Below, piece by piece: positions 58,301 to 64,000 of a DNA stretch of 64,000 nucleotides. The stretch comes from Stachybotrys elegans. Lineage: Eukaryota; Ascomycota; Sordariomycetes; Hypocreales; Stachybotryaceae. The stretch spans positions 620,001-684,000 of the forward strand of contig JAGPNK010000016.1 in the NCBI GenBank assembly GCA_020746835.1, read 5' to 3'. The notes under the pieces were generated by a model. It was not told where the DNA came from and made no database searches. It saw only the letters and a program-made list of their open reading frames with translations. The position numbers were made by a program, and so were the translations under genes. Every line of letters begins with the position of its first letter. The first letter of the stretch is position 1.

Positions 58301-58590
58301 CCTCTGCGTTTGGTGGATTCCCTCCAGCGGTCAACATGCAGCCGCGCATGCAAATGCACATGCAACGGCAGCAGGCGTCGCTGACACCGCAGCAACCACC
58401 ACACCACCGGCCACAGCCGAGGCACCAGACGCCGGCGCAAGCATTGCAGCGGCTGCAGCAGCAGCGGAGAGGCCAGGCGCGGCAACAGCAGGATAGCTCT
58501 CAAATCGACCAGCTGTTTGAGGAGCAGGGTATGCAGGCGGATTGGGGGAGTTTCTTTGGTTCTGGACGAGGCGTATTTCAGGGACTGTAA
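55342..58590 (+). CDS. Zn2Cys6 fungal transcription factor, ASG1-like
   Basis: Five exons, join(55342..55588, 55697..56456, 56511..57140, 57210..57594, 57655..58590), 985 residues; introns of 108, 54, 69 and 60 bp with agreeing phases. The binuclear zinc cluster uses Cys58, 61, 68, 74, 77 and 84 ([20 protein letters not shown]), followed by the linker [20 protein letters not shown] and a short coiled coil. Intron 1 splits the codon just before the sixth cysteine. The middle region is the fungal-specific transcription factor domain ([20 protein letters not shown], then [20 protein letters not shown]). The C-terminus is Gln/Pro/Met-rich ([13 protein letters not shown]), likely an activation region. 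The zinc-cluster and [15 protein letters not shown] sequence resembles yeast Asg1, a stress-gene activator; orthology is inference from memory, so no symbol is given. Confidence 0.9.
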
Positions 58591-61119
58591 GGGCGATTTA
58601 CATGATACCCATTTCTATTACGACATATATGTTTGCAGACAGACGCAGGGACGGTGTTGTCCTCGGCAAGGTTTCCCCAGGATACACGCGGGATGTCGGG
58701 CAGCAAGGGGATGCGAAGGCGCACAGGGTGAAGGGCAGTCTAGTAAAGAGATGGCGGGAATGTTGGAGCCTCTAGAATTCGGGAGTTGTCAAGATATGTA
58801 TTCAGCGGGGGACAACCTACACCCTGTGAGTGTATGCTTGAAACAAAAGCTCTGTAACTGTACACGTGATAGGAATCAAGAGAGAGTGGCGATGAACGTC
58901 CATGGTGTTATGGTAATTTGAGCTCTGTACTCCGTCGATCTCATGAGAAATCCTTGGATACCTGGTAGTTCTACAGCCGGGGGGGCCACTTAGGCGAAAA
59001 TTGCCAGCCAAGGCAGCTTGGTTATGCAGCCAATGACCAGCAACTCGCCCAGCCAAGATCATCAGGAGACTGCGGGGTAAGGATAAGTGTCCTGTACAGC
59101 AGTAGGCGAGGCCAGTTTGGCAGGCAAGAGGTAGGGCGTCGATGTGGTGGCAACACAGCGTATGTACTTCCACTCTTCTTGGGCTGGATAGAAGAAGCGT
59201 GTGGCGGATGGCCCTTTGCAGTTCCATCGGAAGGGGGGGATCGGCTATGCTGCGGGGTCGTGCATGATCAACCCTCGTAACACGATACCATGCAAGCTTT
59301 TTTTCCCGTCCAATGTAAGGATTGCGAATCATACAAGAGGTGGCATGCCGTATGGGGGAGTCCGAGGCAAGACAGGACTGATTCGGGGGGTCTGATGGGT
59401 GTGATAGTACGAGCATCGACTCAAGGGAGGCGCTCGCCAATTCCGTGGCACAGTTTCGACTCAGGTGCTTCAGACATGTGTCGACAACATGCCACGTGCG
59501 AGCTACATCAACCCCTCTCTTGACGCCGTTATGCTGAGAAACGGGCGGTCCGCGATATGGGGTTTCTCGACGGCCTGCGGTGTAGTGATCCTAGCTGGCT
59601 AAGCTTATCTCACGGGGCAAGTAGCCGGAATAGGATAGCAATGTCATGCATGGGATGGGAACGGATGAGCGAAAAATGGTATTATTGTGATGTGAATTCT
59701 GATAGTCAACCATGTTCTGTCTAAAGGGCAACACCGAAATTGCCTCATATGCAGGCCTGAGTCTTGCATAGCCCTCAGGCGGAGAACAGCTTCCGCAGGT
59801 GCCAGTCTGCAGTGTGTTTCTCTTCAAGATGGGGATCAGGGATGGACGCTGTTGGGGTGTGATGGGATGGACGGTGAGACACGGGCGCATGCGCATGATT
59901 TGCCTCGGGCTTGCCATGCATGTTCTCTAAAGACATGGAGGATGAATGCGGGATGGATGGATGGATGGAATATGTCGGTGAAGCCAGGCCACCCTCCCGC
60001 AGGTGGCTAATAAGCGACGTCAGCCTAGGTAGGAAGCAAAGGAGACGGTGGGCTTGCTGGTCAGAGTCAGGAAGGGTTGACTCGGGTTGACGTTGAAGAG
60101 GACAGCCCGGTGCCTCGGGAGTGTGGGGGGAGGGGGAAGCCCGGCCACCATCGTCATCACGATTGGCTCCTCCGCATGATAGACCGTGTGTCCCGGCAGG
60201 CAAAGGGGATGCTATGTAGGTAGGTACGGCTAAAGCTGGCCAGATTCATGGTCACAATTTCCCGCACACTACACCCTCCTCCTCTAAGGATCTCCTGTCA
60301 TCCGCGTGATCGCCCACCGCCACATGTGAAAAGAAAGAGCTTGCTTGCTGCCTAAGGTGCTGGCTCGCCAGGATGTTTGTCTACTTATGCCGTGCGGTGA
60401 TCCGCTGATAACGTGGTGTGCGGTGGTGTTGTGTACTCCTCAAACCGAGGAGAGGAGCACAAGTAAAAAAAAAAAAGGGGATTGGATCGTTTTGGAAACG
60501 GAAAGTGAAAATCAAATCCTACCTTGGTGTTTTCAGCCGAGTATTAAGGGACCTGATCTTAAACCTGTCGCCTCCCCTCGGCATTCCGACCCCTCGACCG
60601 ACCGACTCCCCTCTCTCACATGCAACGACAAATACTACCCTGTTGGACAACGCACGAGGTGTCTGGATTATAATTATCTGGTCGCCACCCAGGGGCCTTT
60701 CCTGACCCTTCAGCCCAGCCTAGCGCAGTCCAGTGGCGCCCGGTAGTGACCGATCTACACTAAAACTCCGGGCCGACCAGCTAAGTACTCCTTGACCTAT
60801 TAGTAGAGCGCCCTGTTACGCCCGCCTGCTGTACCTGTCGTACCCGCCTGGACCTCCCTGGCGCTTTGCCTGCTACGTCGGGGTTAGCACCACCAAACAA
60901 CGTGCCCGGGCAGCCACTGAACTCGATCCAACCTTGGAAGAGCATCCGCGAACTTGGTCCCTGGCTGGACTGACTACAACGCGACCAGCATTCCATTTCC
61001 ATCCATCGCCCATCATCCATCCAACGCCAAACGCAAACCCGACGACGCATCCCTCGCACGACCGTACTGCCCCGTCCCTACACACCTTCGATCGCTGCAT
61101 TGGCTGCTGGCTAGCCGAG
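58591..61119. other. Intergenic, 2.5 kb
   Basis: 3' flank of the Zn2Cys6 regulator and promoter of the aminopeptidase gene. A GGAT repeat lies at about 59951-59968 and an A-run at 60464-60476. No gene, tRNA or transposon recognised. Confidence 0.6.
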
Positions 61120-63008
61120 ATGGAGCTCAAATACGACCTCGTGCCCGAGGACGAGTTCGACGCGGTGTAGGTTGCTCTCCTCGCCTTGTCCTTTGGCTTA
61201 TCTGCCTACCATGGGATGCTGCGGCCGACGGCGCCCAGCCGGCCCCCCGAAGGACAGAGAACGGGCGGTTATGCTGACATGTGCGACCACAGCCGGCTCG
61301 ATGTGCAGAAGACTGTGGAGAGCGCCCGCTGCGACAAGTATCCGGGTACGTCCTTCTGCCCACCGTTGTCGCTGGCTGCCGTGTCGTTTGCTAACAGCCT
61401 GCTGCAGCTCGACTTCATGTACGCAAGGTCGTCAAGGAGCTCGGCGTCGACAATGGCATCATCTACCTTCCCGGAGAACCCACGCGACTCTACGAGGACT
61501 CGGACATGGGACCTGCATTCCGCCAGCGCAAGTAGTAAGTGTCGCTCGACATGGAGGACTCGGCCCTCTCCCCCCGGAGCACATGCAATCCTCTAAGCCG
61601 GACCAAAGCCTCTTGTTCTGACTCTGCTCGCCTCCCGATAGCTTCTACTACATCACCGGTGTCAACTTCCCCGATTGCGCCGTCACCTTTGAGCTGGCTA
61701 CGGATCGACTGACGCTCTGGATCCCCTTCGTCGAGCCACGGCAGATCCTCTGGTTCGGCTCGACGCCCGATGCCTCGCGCGCCATGGAGCTCTACGACGT
61801 TGACGAGGTGCGCTACACCAGCCAGCTGCCCAAGTTTCTGCACGCCAACCTGGGACCTTCCTCGCCTACCCTCTACATCCTGCACCCGAACCAGGCACCG
61901 CACGTCGCCACGCTGCCCCGCGGCAGCTACCGCGTCGACTTCCTCAGCCTGCAGCCCGCCATGGACCGAGCCCGCGTAGTCAAGACGGATTACGAGGTCG
62001 ACCTGATTCGACACGCCAATGCCATCTCCAGCGCTGCCCACCGCCGCGTCGCCGTGAACCTCCTCGACATGGAGAATGAGAGCGACATCGAGGCCGCCTT
62101 CCAATCCATCTGCACTACCCGCGGCGCTCGCGACCAGGCCTACGCTATCATCGCTGGCGCTGGACCCAATGCCTCGACCCTCCACTACGACGCCAACAAC
62201 CAGCCGCTGGAGGGCAAGCAGCTCGTGGTCGTCGACGCTGGCTGTGAGTGGAAGTGCTACGCCAGCGACATCACCCGCACCCTGCCCATTGGTGGTACGT
62301 TCTCCACCGAGGGTGCTGCCATCTACAAGCTTGTCGAGCGCATGCAGGACGAGTGCATCGCTGCCATCCGCCCGGGGACTCTGTACTTTCAGCTCCACCT
62401 AAAGGCGGCTGCCATCGCCATCGAGGGCCTGCTCAAGCTCGGCATCCTGCGCGGCGACGTCCACGACATTGCGCAGGCTGGCACTGTGAGCGCATTCTTT
62501 CCCCATGGGCTGGGCCACCACGTTGGCCTGGAGGTTCACGACGTCAGCGGCGACGACCGCTTGCTTCTCCTGACCGACAGCTTGAAGATTGAGGGCGGGA
62601 AGCGTGAGATGGTGCCCCCTGCCACGCTTGTGTCGCTGCTCCGCGAGGCCATCACGTCGGCTGCTACGGGTCGCTACAAGGGCCGCCAGGTTCTCGAGCC
62701 CAACATGATTGTGACAGTCGAGCCGGGAATGTACGTTTTATTATGCCCATCTTGGGACCCATTTACCCTTACTAACAATGGTGTTTTGCAGTTACTTCTG
62801 CCGCGAGTACATCGAGGGCTACTTCCTCAGCAGCCCAACGCACGGCAAGTTCATCGACCGAGACGTCCTGGAGAAGTATTACCCCGTCGGCGGCGTGCGT
62901 ATCGAGGACGACATCCTCGTCACCCCAGACGGCTACGAGAACCTGACGTCGGCGCCCAAGGGGACCGAGATGCTGAACCTCATCAACGGCGATTTCCAGT
63001 GCGTCTAA
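61120..63008 (+). CDS. Xaa-Pro aminopeptidase / prolidase (peptidase M24B, PEPP type)
   Basis: Five exons, join(61120..61166, 61293..61345, 61408..61534, 61642..62730, 62792..63008), 510 residues; introns of 126, 62, 107 and 61 bp, the last with a perfect TACTAAC branch. The N-terminal domain includes [20 protein letters not shown] and [12 protein letters not shown]. The C-terminal pita-bread domain holds the dimetal ligands: Asp274 (VVVDAGCEW), Asp285 (YASDITRT), the [13 protein letters not shown] box (from 364), Glu436 (TVEPGIYF) and Glu477 ([10 protein letters not shown]). All five ligands are present, so it should be an active manganese peptidase that removes residues linked to proline. 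Start [16 protein letters not shown] matches fungal PEPP proteins. The first donor (GT at 61167) overlaps a TAG that would stop unspliced reading. Confidence 0.93.
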
Positions 63009-63724
63009 GGAGGGAAATCTTTTGCCTAGTATCTATCTTGGCTACGGCGGGAGAAAACGATGTCGGACATGATCTCGCTTTTTTTTCTTTTCACTTTCTC
63101 TTTTTCTTTTTAACGGCCATGTCTCGTCACATGGTTATGAGGCGCGTTGGGTTATCCTTTTCTTTTCTTGTTTATCCAAACTTTGCAAATCTGGGTTTCT
63201 GAGATATCACTGGAGAGAAAAAAGGGGGTCTTATCATGAGAAATAAGCCCCTGCTTGGACTCTACCGAGAATGCTTACCTGCTACTGGGGTTCCTTTATT
63301 TCCTTTATTTCTTCTTTGCTACGGGTTGGATGGATTTTGACGAGCCCGCTGCGGCGGACCTTGCTGTTATTAGATTACGGCCTTGGGTGGATGATATCAA
63401 ACGCTTTTTTTATCCTCCTGCATGCCTATCTCCTTGAACTACGTGATTGTGCATCATGAGAATGCTGGCAAGATATTGATCACGAGCAAATGCTGCCTGT
63501 TTCTGGGAGGTATTCTTAATGAAAAGAGCTATACCATGACGAACCACATGAAAGTTATGAACCATGAAAAACCATGTATACACCAGTAAAAGCCAGACGC
63601 AAACCTGCGAGTATACACCGAAGAATCAACAACCCGCACGCTTCTTCTCTTGCTACGCTTGCTTCGCGTTGGACCGCCCTCCTCTGCCGCTCATGAATTT
63701 GGAGAAAAAGAAAACAATGTCCGT
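63009..63724. other. Convergent 3' interval
   Basis: 716 bp with T-rich stretches (63080-63110) typical of 3' UTR and polyadenylation DNA of the aminopeptidase gene, then the 3' flank of the minus-strand lectin-type gene. No gene seen. Confidence 0.6.
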
Positions 63725-64000
63725 CTATAGGTACTTTTTGGGCCCCGCGGACACGCGGCGCTGGTACAAGATGTAGGCAACGCCAAGAACGACCTGGAAG
63801 CCGACAAACATGAGGACGAGGCTGGTGTGGCGAGGCATGCTGTCGACAATGGTCTGGGACATGGTGGCGTGGTGGTCACTGAGGACACCCTTGACGGAGC
63901 GCTCATTGGCCTGGATCTTGTTGGAGAGGTCGTTGCGCATGCCACGGATCTCCTTCTCGAGCGAAGCGAACTTGCGCTGGAGCTCCGAGATCTGGTTCGA
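63725..64000 (-). CDS. C-terminus of ERGIC-53/Emp47-type cargo receptor (partial)
   Basis: The frame is open from the window edge to a TAG at 63725-63727, about 91 residues of the C-terminus. It shows a coiled-coil stalk (LRRKFASLEKEIRG-like heptads, then NDLSNKIQANERSVKGV), one transmembrane helix (SLVLMFVGFQVVLGVAYILY) and a short basic tail ending GPKKYL. A stalk, single membrane span and KKxx-type terminal di-lysine retrieval signal are the C-terminal layout of L-type lectin cargo receptors (ERGIC-53, yeast Emp46/47) that cycle between ER and Golgi. The lectin domain lies outside the window, so the family call is inference. Incomplete at its 5' side. Confidence 0.62.
   Translation of the reverse strand, partial: SNQISELQRKFASLEKEIRGMRNDLSNKIQANERSVKGVLSDHHATMSQTIVDSMPRHTSLVLMFVGFQVVLGVAYILYQRRVSAGPKKYL

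Noticed and set aside
61490..62398. 302-codon minus-strand frame inside the Xaa-Pro aminopeptidase gene
   Set aside because: Antisense of exon 4; composition is that of reverse-complemented GC3-rich codons.

Overview
The window is nuclear DNA of a filamentous ascomycete, most likely a Sordariomycete and probably of the order Hypocreales. The evidence is short introns (46-126 bp in most genes, with GTRNGT donors, CTAAC or CTGAC branch sites and CAG/TAG acceptors), dense genes on both strands, long CT-rich leaders, single-copy eukaryotic housekeeping genes, and the protein styles (Zn2Cys6 regulator, ascomycete extracellular peroxidase, PRP8 carrying an intein). I cannot name the species. Seventeen complete or near-complete protein genes, one partial gene at the right edge and one intronic snoRNA candidate are supported. 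There is no tRNA, rRNA, transposon or secondary-metabolite cluster that I can recognise.

Layout. 0-10 kb: an IRS4-type EH-domain protein (+), a small membrane protein (-), a secreted class II-like heme peroxidase (-), a PEX11-family peroxisomal protein (+) and a hemerythrin-like HHE protein (-). 11-24 kb: a housekeeping block with eIF3c/NIP1 (-), mitochondrial ISA2 (+), ribosomal proteins RPL7 (-) and RPS14 (+) placed head to head over 333 bp, the transcription-coupled repair ATPase RAD26/CSB (-) and a ketopantoate-reductase-family protein (+). 24-37 kb: gene-poor DNA with G-tracts and microsatellites around one His-rich Myb/SANT protein (-) whose 5' end looks frameshifted. 37-50 kb: a second housekeeping block with PRP8 (-) interrupted in frame by a 175-residue mini-intein, a 72-residue complex I subunit (+), SAP18 (-), PRP18 (+) and COP9 signalosome subunit CSN1 (-). 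50-55 kb: an empty divergent interval. 55-64 kb: a Zn2Cys6 regulator of the ASG1 type (+), an Xaa-Pro aminopeptidase/prolidase (+) and the C-terminus of an ERGIC-53/Emp47-type cargo receptor (-, runs off the edge).

The genes do not form one pathway. Themes are splicing (PRP8, PRP18), translation (NIP1, RPL7, RPS14 and the snoRNA candidate in RPL7), mitochondria (ISA2, the complex I subunit, possibly HHE) and two regulators flanked by multi-kilobase empty intervals. The most notable items are the PRP8 mini-intein; a box C/D snoRNA candidate in RPL7 intron 2 whose guide matches the conserved ACCCGAAAGA segment of large-subunit rRNA; two introns whose lengths are multiples of three and that read through in frame (eIF3c, SAP18), so naive ORF calls give proteins with false inserts; an upstream ORF that overlaps the IRS4 start as ATGA; and the single-base frame break at the start of the Myb gene. 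Exon boundaries were deduced by eye from frame, splice consensus and protein-family continuity.
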